Positions 8,338 to 17,407 of a stretch of DNA of 64,000 bases are shown here, in pieces; within the stretch, counting starts at the first letter, position 1, and the number at the start of each line of letters is the position of its first letter. The position numbers and the translations under genes were made by a program. The stretch lies in assembly GCA_026014465.1 (NCBI GenBank), contig JAOZID010000004.1:62001-126000 (forward strand). The letters run 5' to 3'. A model generated the notes under the pieces. That model was given only the letters and a program-made list of their open reading frames with translations. It did no database searches and had not been told where the DNA came from. Source of the stretch: Candidatus Bathyarchaeota archaeon (GTDB taxonomy: Archaea > Thermoproteota > Bathyarchaeia > Bathyarchaeales > Bathycorpusculaceae).

Positions 8338-9915
8338 ATGACCAAAGTTTCGGATATGGCGAAGATTTCGGCTAGAGGCGGCTTTCATTATATGTGGGGT
8401 CTAGCGGTTTCTACGGTTATCTCTGCTATAGGTACTATAATTATTGCTTCTTTGCTGGGTGAGAATAACTATGGAGCGTATTTTGTTGCTTTGTCTGCTC
8501 CTAACCTTTTGCTTTTGTTTCGTGATTGGGGTGTTAACTCTGCTATAGTGCGTTACACTGCCCAGTTTAACGTTGAAAACAAGGCTGAAAAGATTAGAAG
8601 CGTCTTCGTGTCGGGTTTGGTTTTCGAAATTGTATTTGGTTTGCTTCTTTCCGTAATTGGGTTTAGCTTATCTGGGGTTTTAGCAAACCTGTTTAACAGG
8701 CCTGATGTTGCCCCTTTGATTCAGGTAGCTTCCTTTAGCGTTTTGGCGGGCGCTTTTGTTAACACTGCAACAGCGGCTTTTACAGGTACTGAAAAAATGC
8801 ATTTATGCAGCATCATGACAGTGAGTCAAGCCCTTATCAAGACGATTCTCATCGTTGTCCTTGTCGTTTTAGGTCTTGGTCCCTTAGGCGCAATCATGGG
8901 CTTTACTGTTGCCTTCCTGATAGCTGGCTTAATCGGTGTTATGCTAATGTTTGGCGTATACAGAAAACTGCCCCCCTCTCCTTTGTCCATATCTGAATTG
9001 AAAACAACCATGAAAGCAATGTTCCGTTACGGCTTTCCCTTGTCTTTCGGAGTTATTTTTTCGGGGATTTTGCTTCAGTTCTACAATTTCCTCTTGGTAA
9101 TCTATGTTTCAAATGACGCTTTGCTTGGTAACTATTCTGTTGCTCAAAACTTTGTTGTTTTGATAACTTTCTTTGCTTTGCCCGTGACTACTATGCTGTT
9201 TCCTGCTTTTTCAAAGATTGACGGGGAAAAGGACCCGCAGGCGCTCCAAAGCGTTTACCAGTTCTCCGTAAAATACTCGGCGCTTCTAGTTGTTCCAGTT
9301 GCAACCATGGTGATGGCTCTTGCACAACCCGCGATTTCAACTGTTTTCCCCAACCAGTACGCTGAGGCACCCTTGTTTTTGGCTTTGCTTGCCATAGCCT
9401 ACGTGTACTCCGCCTTTGGGCACCTGAGCATAGTCAACCTTATCAACGGTCAAGGCCAAACCACTTACACCTTAAAGCTGTCTTTGATGACTGCCGCCGT
9501 AGGTTTCCCCTTGGGCTTTGTGCTTATCTCGCAACTAGGCGTCATAGGCTTAGTCATCTCCACTTTGATTTCAGCCATACCCAACATGATTTTTGGTTTG
9601 CGTTTCATAAAAAAACGCTACGGCGTAAGCACCGACTGGAACGCATCTGCAAAAATCGTCTTGTCCTCCTTCACAGCCGCTTCCCTAACGTATCTGCTTG
9701 TCACCCAGCTCGCCCTAAGCAGCCTTATCGAGCTCTTTTTGGGCGTAATCGTTTTCGTAGTGGTCTTTGTCTTGGCAGTGCTTTTAACACGCGCCATAAA
9801 CGAATCCGACATAAGCAATCTGCGCGTCATGACCAGCGGACTTGGACCCCTTAGCGTACCTCTAGATCGCATACTAACTCTTCTTGAAAAACTAATGGCA
9901 AAAATCAAACTGTAA
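8338..9915 (+). CDS. Polysaccharide flippase, Wzx/MATE-like
   Basis: A 525-residue protein made almost entirely of hydrophobic helices (about 12-14). The N-terminus, ARGGFHYMWGLAVSTVISAIG followed by LGENNYGAYF, is typical of the polysaccharide biosynthesis flippase family in the MOP superfamily. Such proteins move lipid-linked sugars from the inner to the outer leaflet of the membrane. It therefore sits between the cytoplasmic glycosyltransferases and the GT-C proteins of this locus. The start is ATG 8338, and MAKISARGG is an in-frame alternative at 8356. The C-terminus (SVPLDRILTLLEKLMAKIKL) is a cytoplasmic amphipathic tail. Confidence 0.88.
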   Translation: MTKVSDMAKISARGGFHYMWGLAVSTVISAIGTIIIASLLGENNYGAYFVALSAPNLLLLFRDWGVNSAIVRYTAQFNVENKAEKIRSVFVSGLVFEIVFGLLLSVIGFSLSGVLANLFNRPDVAPLIQVASFSVLAGAFVNTATAAFTGTEKMHLCSIMTVSQALIKTILIVVLVVLGLGPLGAIMGFTVAFLIAGLIGVMLMFGVYRKLPPSPLSISELKTTMKAMFRYGFPLSFGVIFSGILLQFYNFLLVIYVSNDALLGNYSVAQNFVVLITFFALPVTTMLFPAFSKIDGEKDPQALQSVYQFSVKYSALLVVPVATMVMALAQPAISTVFPNQYAEAPLFLALLAIAYVYSAFGHLSIVNLINGQGQTTYTLKLSLMTAAVGFPLGFVLISQLGVIGLVISTLISAIPNMIFGLRFIKKRYGVSTDWNASAKIVLSSFTAASLTYLLVTQLALSSLIELFLGVIVFVVVFVLAVLLTRAINESDISNLRVMTSGLGPLSVPLDRILTLLEKLMAKIKL

Positions 9916-10054
9916 CCGAAAAAAGCAGCGTTTTTTGGCGTTGCAAAACCGTTTTCTGTACAGTTATTGAAGGTTAAGTCATGTTTTTTGTTTAATAAGA
10001 AATATTAGTGAAAAGCGCCGTAATTGTGGTTGCTATAGTTTGCGGGTTGATTTG

Positions 10055-11134
10055 TTGAAGTTTGCGTTAATCTTGGGAACGCGTCCTGAAATCGTAAAGA
10101 TGTCCCCTGTGATTCGCGAGTGTGAACTTTTGGGTTTGGATTTTTTTGTTTTGCATACGGGGCAGCATTACTCGTATAATATGGATCGCGTGTTTTTTGA
10201 GCAGTTGGGGTTGCCTGAGGCACAGTATAATCTTGATGTGGGTTCGGGGTTGCATGGGGAACAGACTGGCAGGATGCTTGCTGGCATCGAAAAGATTCTG
10301 GGGCGGGAAGCTCCTGAGGTGGTTTTGGTGCAGGGTGATACTAACACGGTGCTTGCGGGAGCTTTAGCCGCGTCAAAACTTGGCATCAAGGTTGGACACG
10401 TTGAAGCTGGACTACGCAGTTACGACAAAACAATGCCCGAGGAAACCAACCGAGTCCTAGCCGACCACTGCTCCGATTACCTGTTTGCCCCCACGAAAGA
10501 ATCACAACACATCTTGCTTGGTGAAGGCATCGCCGCAGAACAGGTTTTCATGGTTGGCAACACCGTGGTGGATGCAGTTTACCAGAACCTAGAGTTGGCG
10601 CAATCAAAATCTATGGTTCTTGATGAACTCCACCTTGCTCCCAAAGAGTATGTTTTGGCGACTTCTCATAGGCAAGAAAACGTTGACTGCAAAGACCGTT
10701 TTGTGGGGCTCATCAGGGGTCTTAAGATGGTTCAGCGGGAATGTGGGGTGCCTTTGGTTTATCCGATTCATCCTAGGGCAAAAAAGCAGCTTGAACTCTT
10801 TGGTTTGAGTACCGATGGGTTAACGTTGGTTGAGCCGTTGGATTACCTGTCTTTTTTGCAGCTTGAAAGCAAAGCAAAACTGGTCTTGACCGACTCTGGC
10901 GGTGTACAAGAAGAAACCTGCATCCTAAACGTTCCCTGCGTCACACTCAGAGACAACACCGAAAGACCCGAAACCCTAACCGCAGGCTCAAACATACTCG
11001 CAGGCACAGACCCAAACAAAATCCTCAAAGCCGCCCAAACAATCACCGCCAAACCCCCACGCTGGAAAAACCCCTTTGGCGATGGCACTTCTGCCTCAAA
11101 AATCTTGCAGATTCTGCTATCAAACCTGTGCTAA
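10055..11134 (+). CDS. wecB: UDP-N-acetylglucosamine 2-epimerase (non-hydrolysing)
   Basis: This enzyme interconverts UDP-GlcNAc and UDP-ManNAc. The family signatures are complete: GTRPEIVKMSPVIRE at the N-terminus, HTGQHYSYNMD, QGDTNTVLAG, HVEAGLRSYDKTMPEETNR, TSHRQENVD, and LTDSGGVQEE near the C-terminal donor site. The length of about 360 residues is normal. The frame is open from TTG 10040. TTG 10055 is preferred because the product then begins MKFALILGTRPE like its homologues. The product feeds the UDP-ManNAc dehydrogenase encoded at 18725, giving UDP-ManNAcA for the surface glycan. Confidence 0.95.
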   Translation: MKFALILGTRPEIVKMSPVIRECELLGLDFFVLHTGQHYSYNMDRVFFEQLGLPEAQYNLDVGSGLHGEQTGRMLAGIEKILGREAPEVVLVQGDTNTVLAGALAASKLGIKVGHVEAGLRSYDKTMPEETNRVLADHCSDYLFAPTKESQHILLGEGIAAEQVFMVGNTVVDAVYQNLELAQSKSMVLDELHLAPKEYVLATSHRQENVDCKDRFVGLIRGLKMVQRECGVPLVYPIHPRAKKQLELFGLSTDGLTLVEPLDYLSFLQLESKAKLVLTDSGGVQEETCILNVPCVTLRDNTERPETLTAGSNILAGTDPNKILKAAQTITAKPPRWKNPFGDGTSASKILQILLSNLC

Positions 11135-11217
11135 GCGCCGCTTCCGAACATTTTTTATGTTGGCAACCTGCTGGGTTGTTTGTGTGGCTGTTTTTTTATG
11201 TTTTTAGTTTATTCTGT

Positions 11218-11259
11218 TTCTGAATCGAATCAATGATTCATTTTTGTTCTGAATCAGAA
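11218..11259. promoter_or_regulatory. Paired palindromes, candidate operator
   Basis: Two related inverted repeats lie upstream of the gene at 11339. The first is TTCTGAATC with GATTCA (11218-11240). The second is TTCTGAATCAGAA (11247-11259), which is perfectly symmetric around its central A. A TATA-like stretch (AGTATTTATTA) follows at 11270-11280. The spacing fits a regulator-binding site just upstream of a core promoter. No regulator is identified. Confidence 0.45.
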
Positions 11260-11338
11260 TGTAGTGTAAAGTATTTATTACTGTCTGATAACGCATGATT
11301 GCCTACTGGTCAGAACAGTTCAGGAGTAAACGTACGTA

Positions 11339-11725
11339 ATGTCCTCGGATTCTCAGAATTGCGCTTCTAAATTTTTAGGTAAAGCCCAATTGCTGAAATT
11401 TAAGAAACAAGCTATGCGTGCAGGCGCTTGGTTTAGGGTCTTGCCCCGACTTGACAGGGCACTCATTGACTTAACGATACGAGTGACCGAAAGCGTTCGC
11501 AGTCCCTTCTTAACCAAAAGCATTTTGTCCATAGCACACAAGCTAGAAACGTTTCTTGAAAACAAGTTCATAAGTGCCGTGAGAGATTTCGGATTCCCTA
11601 TTGCACAAAAACTCAGCAGTCTTGCAGTACAGTGGGGACACAAAAAAGCCGCAGTATGGGCAGACGACACAGGATACGCCACATACTGGACCATAATGAA
11701 ACTCAACGGACACCCCCCAAGATGA
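11339..11725 (+). CDS. Conserved-looking hypothetical protein
   Basis: A 128-residue protein starting at ATG 11339. It is rich in Lys, Arg, Leu and Ala and has no clear membrane helix or catalytic motif. The central part (AWFRVLPRLDRALIDLTIR) looks like amphipathic helices, and the C-terminal part has several aromatic residues. No function is recognised. It is the only gene in this part of the locus with an obvious palindromic regulatory region upstream, and it stands alone, with about 200 bases on its 5' side and 180 on its 3' side. Codon usage is similar to the downstream genes, and the length and clean start support a real gene. Confidence 0.65.
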   Translation: MSSDSQNCASKFLGKAQLLKFKKQAMRAGAWFRVLPRLDRALIDLTIRVTESVRSPFLTKSILSIAHKLETFLENKFISAVRDFGFPIAQKLSSLAVQWGHKKAAVWADDTGYATYWTIMKLNGHPPR

Positions 11726-11908
11726 TGCTTCACCCGCTTCACAAACAGATCTTGCTTTACTGTTTGCACCTAAAAACTGTTGATTGATGCTTAACTGTGT
11801 TCTTTGCCAATTCGCTATTCCCACACAACCGCCGTGGTCGTTTGGGTAACCCCATCTTGGCAGCGTTTGCCAGTTTCAACGCCCTCTAAGTTTGGAGCAG
11901 CGAACCTA

Positions 11909-13501
11909 ATGCAAACCTTCCCTAATGCCGCTGTTTTTGGCTGGTTCAAATCCGCCGACTTCAAACTCTTACTCACCTGCCTATCCATAGGATTCATCGT
12001 CCGCTTAGTGCCTGAAGTTTTGGCGTTTTCCACTCCAATAGGTTTTGACACTATTCATTATGCTTCGTTGATGAAAAGCGGGGTGGTTTTTTCTAACTGG
12101 AGTTCATTTTTTGTCAACACCTGGTTGTTGGATGCTTTCATCGTGCCCCTCTACAGCGTATTCAACGTTGACCCGTTTGTACTGCTCAAATTTGTTGCGC
12201 CCATGCTCTACGGTTTGAACGTAGCTGGCGTTTACTGGTTTGCCCGAAAAGGTTTAGGCTGGAGCACAAACCTGAGCTTGATTGCAGGCGTCTTTTTCGC
12301 TTTGCAACTGGCTTCTTTGCGTATCAGCTGGGATTTGCTGCGTAACACGTTGGGGCTTGCGGTTTTGTTGTTTGCGTTTTCTTACGTTAAGGCTGTGAAG
12401 TCGTTTTGGAGTTTGGCTGCTTTTTCGGCTTTTTCTTTGCTGAGCGTTTTTGCGCATGAGTTTTCAGCGGTGTTTTTGCTTGTTTGCGTTTTTGGTTTAC
12501 TCTTTTGGAAACTGCTCAAAAACAGGTTCGACACATCGACTAAACGGCTTCTGCTTGGGGTTCTTCCCGCCCTTGGAGTCTTTTGCTTGGGATTGTACCT
12601 GCGGTTTTTCCCTGTTCCCCAAAGCGCCCAAGCCAGCGTAATTGCAGCGGGTGATTCTGTGGTTGCGGCTGTTGGCGGATTGCCTTTTCTGGTAAACTAC
12701 CTAAACGTCCAATCCTCTGTTGACTGCTACCTAAGCTACACCAACCTGGTTCTAAGCGTTGGCGCTCTTTTCGCATTACTGTTCTTGCCCTATCTGCTCT
12801 TTGTCGTCAAAGGTCTTTTCAAAAACGGCATATTAACCGCTTGGGCTATCTTAGCTGCATTTGGCGCATTTGGTTGCCTAATTTTCCCGTTTTGTGCCTT
12901 AACTTACTGGCACCGCTGGATGTTCCTGTTGGTCTACCCTTTCACGTTTTACGCCATCTATGGGCTCTCCAAACTCCAAAACCGCGCCTCAGCAACAAAT
13001 CGTTTTCCACGGTTCCACGCCACAAAAGCCTCTACAATTTTGATGACCTTGACCTTTTCTTTGGCGTTTGCTTACTTGGCTTCTCCTATTTCGATGCTCT
13101 ACGCCAACGCGAGTGTTCCTTCGGTTTCTGGTACGTACCTGTACTTTTCAGACAGCCCCGCTGTTCCATATCAAGATGTAGACAGCGTCACCCAAGTCAT
13201 GGCGTGGCTAAACAACACAATGCCCCCCAACTCCTGCGTTCTCTTGCACCATGCATACCACGAATGGGGCACACTGCACCTGTCCGAGAACCGCACCATC
13301 GTAACCTTCCAAAACAACGTCCAAGCAGCCATAGAAACCGCTTCCCTGCACGGCTTTAGCCCTGTTTACTTTGTCTGGTGGAACACCCCAACGGACTGGT
13401 ATAACGTTTCTGTTCCAGAAGGCTTTGTTGAAATGCAAGATTTTGACCGAATATCAATCTACACTTGTGAAAGTGAGGTTTTGATTAATGCAGCAGCTTG
13501 A
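11909..13501 (+). CDS. GT-C-like polytopic membrane glycosyltransferase
   Basis: A 530-residue protein when ATG 11909 is used; the frame extends to TTG 11804, but those extra residues are not signal-like. About ten membrane helices fill residues 15-410. The first extracytoplasmic loop has STPIGFDTIHYASLM (around residue 45), with an Asp placed as in GT-C/ArnT-type enzymes. A soluble extracytoplasmic domain of about 110 residues follows (WLNNTMPPNSCVLLHH, EWGTLHLSENRTIV). It overlaps the next GT2 gene by 14 bases, so the two are probably co-translated. The likely role is transfer of a sugar from a polyprenyl-phosphate donor made by that GT2. Confidence 0.78.
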   Translation: MQTFPNAAVFGWFKSADFKLLLTCLSIGFIVRLVPEVLAFSTPIGFDTIHYASLMKSGVVFSNWSSFFVNTWLLDAFIVPLYSVFNVDPFVLLKFVAPMLYGLNVAGVYWFARKGLGWSTNLSLIAGVFFALQLASLRISWDLLRNTLGLAVLLFAFSYVKAVKSFWSLAAFSAFSLLSVFAHEFSAVFLLVCVFGLLFWKLLKNRFDTSTKRLLLGVLPALGVFCLGLYLRFFPVPQSAQASVIAAGDSVVAAVGGLPFLVNYLNVQSSVDCYLSYTNLVLSVGALFALLFLPYLLFVVKGLFKNGILTAWAILAAFGAFGCLIFPFCALTYWHRWMFLLVYPFTFYAIYGLSKLQNRASATNRFPRFHATKASTILMTLTFSLAFAYLASPISMLYANASVPSVSGTYLYFSDSPAVPYQDVDSVTQVMAWLNNTMPPNSCVLLHHAYHEWGTLHLSENRTIVTFQNNVQAAIETASLHGFSPVYFVWWNTPTDWYNVSVPEGFVEMQDFDRISIYTCESEVLINAAA

Positions 13502-14450
13502 AAGAAGTAGTTTTGTTCCCCAGATGCATCTTAACGCCAAAACCAAGCCGCTTGTTGTCGTGGGTATACCCGCGTTTAACGAAGAAAAAACAATAGCTAA
13601 CGTGGTTTTGCAGGCTCAAAAGTTCGCTATTGTGGTTGTTTGTGATGATGGTTCTGTGGATTTGACTGCTGAGATTGCGGAGCGTCTTGGGGCTGTGGTT
13701 GTTCGTCATGAACGTAATTCTGGGTACGGGGCGGCTTTGCAGAGTCTGTTTAGGCGTGCTCAAGAGTTGGACGTAGACATTTTAGTTACCTTGGATGGTG
13801 ATGGACAGCATAACCCTGAAGAGATTCCCCGTTTGATTGAACCAATTAAATCAGGCTACGCCCAAGTGGTTTTAGGCAGCCGCTTTAAGGATACTTCTGG
13901 CACGGCGGATATGCCCTTTTACCGAAAGCTCGGCGTGAAGCTAATTACCAAGTTGGCTTCGGGGTCAGGTAAAACCAGCGTTAGTGACGCTCAAAGCGGG
14001 TTTAGAGCCTACAGCAAAGACGCCTTAGACCACCTGTTAATGTTCGAAACAGGCATGAGCGCAAGCGTCGAATTACTTAGGGAAATCAACAAAAACGACC
14101 TAACCGTCTGCGAAGTTCCCATATCCTGCAAATACGCTGACAGCGTAGGCGTTGAAACCTCAACCCAAAACCCCATCTCCCACGGCGTAGGACTAGTAAT
14201 GTCCATAGTCAAACTCGTCGTTGAAGACAAACCCCTCTTCTACCTTGGCTTACCTGGCATCGTGCTGCTGACAATCGGCGCATTATTCGGAGTTTGGTTG
14301 CTGGACCTGTACGCCTCGCTAAACGTCATAATGACAAACGTCGCGTTGGCTTCCACTGCCTTTTTGCTGCTTGGGTTTTTCATGCTTTCAACTGGCATAA
14401 CACTGTACGCCATCGCTAGGGTTTCTTCAAAAATTAACGGAAGGAAATAA
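13488..14450 (+). CDS. GT2 glycosyltransferase, dolichol-phosphate sugar synthase-like
   Basis: A 320-residue GT-A-fold enzyme. Residues 20-230 carry the GT2 motifs GIPAFNEEKTIANVV, CDDGSVDLTAEIAE, the metal-binding DGDGQHNPEEIP (a DxD-type motif) and GSRFKD. Two membrane helices follow (about 245-275 and 285-315), the arrangement of DPM1/GtrB-like synthases. These load a sugar from a nucleotide donor onto dolichyl or undecaprenyl phosphate on the cytoplasmic face. It overlaps the upstream GT-C gene, a natural acceptor enzyme for its product. Start ATG 13488 lies inside the end of that gene; ATG 13524 is an alternative. Confidence 0.9.
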   Translation: MQQLERSSFVPQMHLNAKTKPLVVVGIPAFNEEKTIANVVLQAQKFAIVVVCDDGSVDLTAEIAERLGAVVVRHERNSGYGAALQSLFRRAQELDVDILVTLDGDGQHNPEEIPRLIEPIKSGYAQVVLGSRFKDTSGTADMPFYRKLGVKLITKLASGSGKTSVSDAQSGFRAYSKDALDHLLMFETGMSASVELLREINKNDLTVCEVPISCKYADSVGVETSTQNPISHGVGLVMSIVKLVVEDKPLFYLGLPGIVLLTIGALFGVWLLDLYASLNVIMTNVALASTAFLLLGFFMLSTGITLYAIARVSSKINGRK

Positions 14451-14451
14451 T

Positions 14452-16605
14452 TTGTGTGGCATATTTGGAGCAATAATTGCTGAGGACTTGGGTTTTTCGT
14501 CGAACGATTTGATGCAGTTAGTCAATTACATGTTTAAGCTATCTGAATCTCGCGGTAAAGAAGCTTCAGGTTTGGCTGTGCGGTTCAACGACTCTGTTTA
14601 TGTCCTAAAAGAGCCAGTAAGCGCCTCTGAACTAATTAAATCCAAGAAGTACCAAAACCTCTTCACGCAAACCCTCAAAACCGACGGCTGCAAAAACGGT
14701 TGCCTACAACCTCCCATCGTAGTCTTGGGACACTCGCGCCTGCAAACCAACGGACCCAGCGAAATAAACACAAACAACCAACCCGTAGTAAAAGACGGTG
14801 CCGTAGGTATCCACAACGGCATCATAGTCAACGACCAAAAGCTTTGGGCTGCTTTTCCTGCCATAAAGAAACGCTACGATGTGGACACGGAAATTTTCCT
14901 TAGCTTGCTGCAACTGTTTAGAGAGGGGGGTCAGCCGATGGCGCACGCTGTTAGCTGGGTCTTTGAGAAAATTGAAGGTTCTGCTTCTGTGGCGTTGCAG
15001 TTTGAGGATGCAAACACGGTTGTTTTGGCAACAAACACGGGTTCTCTGTATCTGGGCTGTAGCAAAACGGGGAAAACCCTAGTTTTCGCCTCTGAACAAT
15101 ACATCCTGCAACAGATAACCGAATCTGCGAGCCTCAAAGGCTTATTTGACAAAGACGCCGTAAAACAAATCCCCGCAGGTCAAGGCTGCCTCATCCATTT
15201 GGGGTCCTGCCGCAAGCAGTTCTTCTCCCTGCAAACCCCAGACCCTGAAGCCGCAGACGTTATCCCCTTGATTTCGCCGCTTAAGGTTTTTGAGCTCTAC
15301 GACTCTGACGTTCCCCCACCCCCAGAGCTTAACAGGAACCGCTTAACCAACGAGATGCGGCAGTCTATGATGCAAACTTGGGAGGCACTATATTCTAGCA
15401 AGGACGTTTTGAAACGGTGTAGCCGCTGCCTTTTGCCTGAAACCATGCCTTTTATCAGCTTTGACGAAGAAGGCGTATGCAGTTTCTGCCGTGACTACGA
15501 GACCCGCGGCAACTACCTCAAAGGCGAAGAAGCCCTAGAAGAGTTCATCTACAAATACCGTAGTTCCTCAGACGAACCCGACGTCGTCATAGGCTTTAGC
15601 GGCGGAAGAGACAGCGCCTTTGGACTTGACTACATCAAAAACACTCTAGGCTTGCATCCCGTAACCTTTACGTATGACTGGGGAATGGTCAATGACCTCG
15701 CCCGAAGAAACCAAGCCCGCGTAGTCGGCAAACTCGGCGTTGAGCACATCGTCATCTCTGCGGACATACGCAAAAAACGTGGGTACATACGCAAAAACCT
15801 CAAAGCCTGGCTCAAAAAACCAGACCTTGGCATGGTTCCCATTTTGATGGCGGGTGATAAACAGTTTTACTACTACTTCCACAAAGTCCGAAAGCAGACA
15901 GGCATTAAGCTGTTCATTTTCTGTGGCGGCTACGAAGGCGAAGAAGGCACTGGCTTGTTTAAGTACGGCTTTTGCAATGTTGCGACGCAGGGTAGCAAAA
16001 ACGCTCTTCGACGCATGACGGGCATATCCAAGGTCAACAAGCTCAAGATGATGTACTACTACTTCAAGCAGTTCATCAAAAACCCCGCCTACATCAACAA
16101 ATCCATGTTCGACACCTTATTTGCTTATTACTCCTCTTACGTGCTGCCTGACGACTACGTGTACTTGTTCCACTACATCGACTGGGACGAAGACACCATC
16201 ATAAAAACCATAACCGAAAAATTCAACTGGGAACGCGAAACCGACACCATCGCAACCTGGCGAACCGACGACGGCACCGCCGCATTCTACAACTACATCT
16301 ACATGACCATGGCAGGCTTCACCGAATTTGACATCTTCCGAAGCCACCAAATCCGTGAAGGCAAACTAACCCGAAAGCAAGCCTACGAAATCGTAAAAGA
16401 AGAAAACCGTCCCCGATTCAAATCCATAGAATGGTACGGACAAACCATAGACTTCGACATCAACAAAGCCATAAAAGCAATCAACAACGCCAAAAAACTC
16501 TACCAACCACCCCAACCAACAGCAGCAACTTACGTGCCAGAACCCGCCGAGAGTTTTCTGCGCAAAGAACCCCTGCAAGCGCCGCCCCGATGTATCCCCT
16601 GTTGA
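14452..16605 (+). CDS. Class II glutamine amidotransferase fused to WbpG-like N-acetyl sugar amidotransferase
   Basis: A 717-residue two-part enzyme. Residues 1 to about 260 are an Ntn-type class II glutaminase: TTG 14452 is followed at once by CGIFGAI, so Cys2 is the nucleophile after Met removal. HSRLQTNGPSE and HNGIIVND follow at the expected places. Residues about 323-350 form a CxxC...CxxC zinc-ribbon (CSRCLLPETMPF, CSFC). A PP-loop ATP pyrophosphatase domain (IGFSGGRDSAF, around 383) comes next, as in WbpG/PseA-type enzymes. These adenylate a sugar N-acetyl group and add ammonia to make an acetamidino group. Known WbpG enzymes usually rely on a separate HisH-like glutaminase. Here the ammonia source is fused and of a different class. 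The sugar substrate is unknown. Confidence 0.85.
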   Translation: MCGIFGAIIAEDLGFSSNDLMQLVNYMFKLSESRGKEASGLAVRFNDSVYVLKEPVSASELIKSKKYQNLFTQTLKTDGCKNGCLQPPIVVLGHSRLQTNGPSEINTNNQPVVKDGAVGIHNGIIVNDQKLWAAFPAIKKRYDVDTEIFLSLLQLFREGGQPMAHAVSWVFEKIEGSASVALQFEDANTVVLATNTGSLYLGCSKTGKTLVFASEQYILQQITESASLKGLFDKDAVKQIPAGQGCLIHLGSCRKQFFSLQTPDPEAADVIPLISPLKVFELYDSDVPPPPELNRNRLTNEMRQSMMQTWEALYSSKDVLKRCSRCLLPETMPFISFDEEGVCSFCRDYETRGNYLKGEEALEEFIYKYRSSSDEPDVVIGFSGGRDSAFGLDYIKNTLGLHPVTFTYDWGMVNDLARRNQARVVGKLGVEHIVISADIRKKRGYIRKNLKAWLKKPDLGMVPILMAGDKQFYYYFHKVRKQTGIKLFIFCGGYEGEEGTGLFKYGFCNVATQGSKNALRRMTGISKVNKLKMMYYYFKQFIKNPAYINKSMFDTLFAYYSSYVLPDDYVYLFHYIDWDEDTIIKTITEKFNWERETDTIATWRTDDGTAAFYNYIYMTMAGFTEFDIFRSHQIREGKLTRKQAYEIVKEENRPRFKSIEWYGQTIDFDINKAIKAINNAKKLYQPPQPTAATYVPEPAESFLRKEPLQAPPRCIPC

Positions 16606-16621
16606 ATTCTTTAAAACGTTC

Positions 16622-17389
16622 TTGGAGCCTGAAAACGAAGTGACCCAACCTGTTGTTTCTGTGCCTTCTGAGGATGAGTCTTGGCGTGATTGGGAGAACA
16701 AGCTCGATGATTTTCAGCAGTGGCGCAACTCAAAACATTCTTCACTGGTTCTAAGTTGGTGGACGTATCTTTTCTCTTATTTCTTCAACGAAGTCTCTGC
16801 TTTGCCTTCTTCTCACAAAGTCTGCTTAGACGTGGGCTGCGGACGCGGCAACTACCTCTCCCACTTGGTCAAAAACCACTGCTCCGAAGGCATAGGCATC
16901 GACCCGCTACGCTCTTCTGTTGAAGCTTCCAAACACAACTGCAACGCCCAAGGCACCTACGACAGAGTCTCTTTGATCCTTGGAGTTGCAGAGTACCTGC
17001 CCCTCAAAGAGGAAGCCGTAAACCTGTGCATAATGACCGGTAGCCTAGACCACGTCAACGACCCTCAACAAGCAGCTGACGAATTCCATCGCGTCTTAAC
17101 CCGCAGTGGACACTTAATGCTTCTTGAAACCGCACTCATATCCAAGCAATCCAACTTTTACGACGAAACCCACACAACCCAATTCACCCTACCCGACCTA
17201 ACCAACTTAGTCAAGCAGTTCCAACTCCTCAAAGTCACCCGAAAATTCCCAGTACTATCCCAAATCCGCCTCTTCTCTGACACGACAATTGACCGCTGCT
17301 TCTCCTCTTTACGTCTGCGAAAAATTCCAGGCGTCGTAGGCAGCTTCTTCAACTACTCCGAAGTCCTGCTCGAATGCGCCAAAACATAA
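16622..17389 (+). CDS. Class I SAM-dependent methyltransferase
   Basis: A 255-residue protein starting at TTG 16622. Motif I is VCLDVGCGRGNYLSHLVK (around residues 68-85). The acidic end of motif II is GIGIDPLRSSVE, and the post-motif region LCIMTGSLDHVNDPQQA fits methyltransferase 11-type enzymes. It has no membrane helix. Its place between the sugar amidotransferase and glycosyltransferase genes suggests methylation of a sugar or of a glycan end, but the substrate is not visible in the sequence. Confidence 0.88.
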   Translation: MEPENEVTQPVVSVPSEDESWRDWENKLDDFQQWRNSKHSSLVLSWWTYLFSYFFNEVSALPSSHKVCLDVGCGRGNYLSHLVKNHCSEGIGIDPLRSSVEASKHNCNAQGTYDRVSLILGVAEYLPLKEEAVNLCIMTGSLDHVNDPQQAADEFHRVLTRSGHLMLLETALISKQSNFYDETHTTQFTLPDLTNLVKQFQLLKVTRKFPVLSQIRLFSDTTIDRCFSSLRLRKIPGVVGSFFNYSEVLLECAKT

Positions 17390-17407
17390 CCCCATTTTGT
17401 GCAGCAA

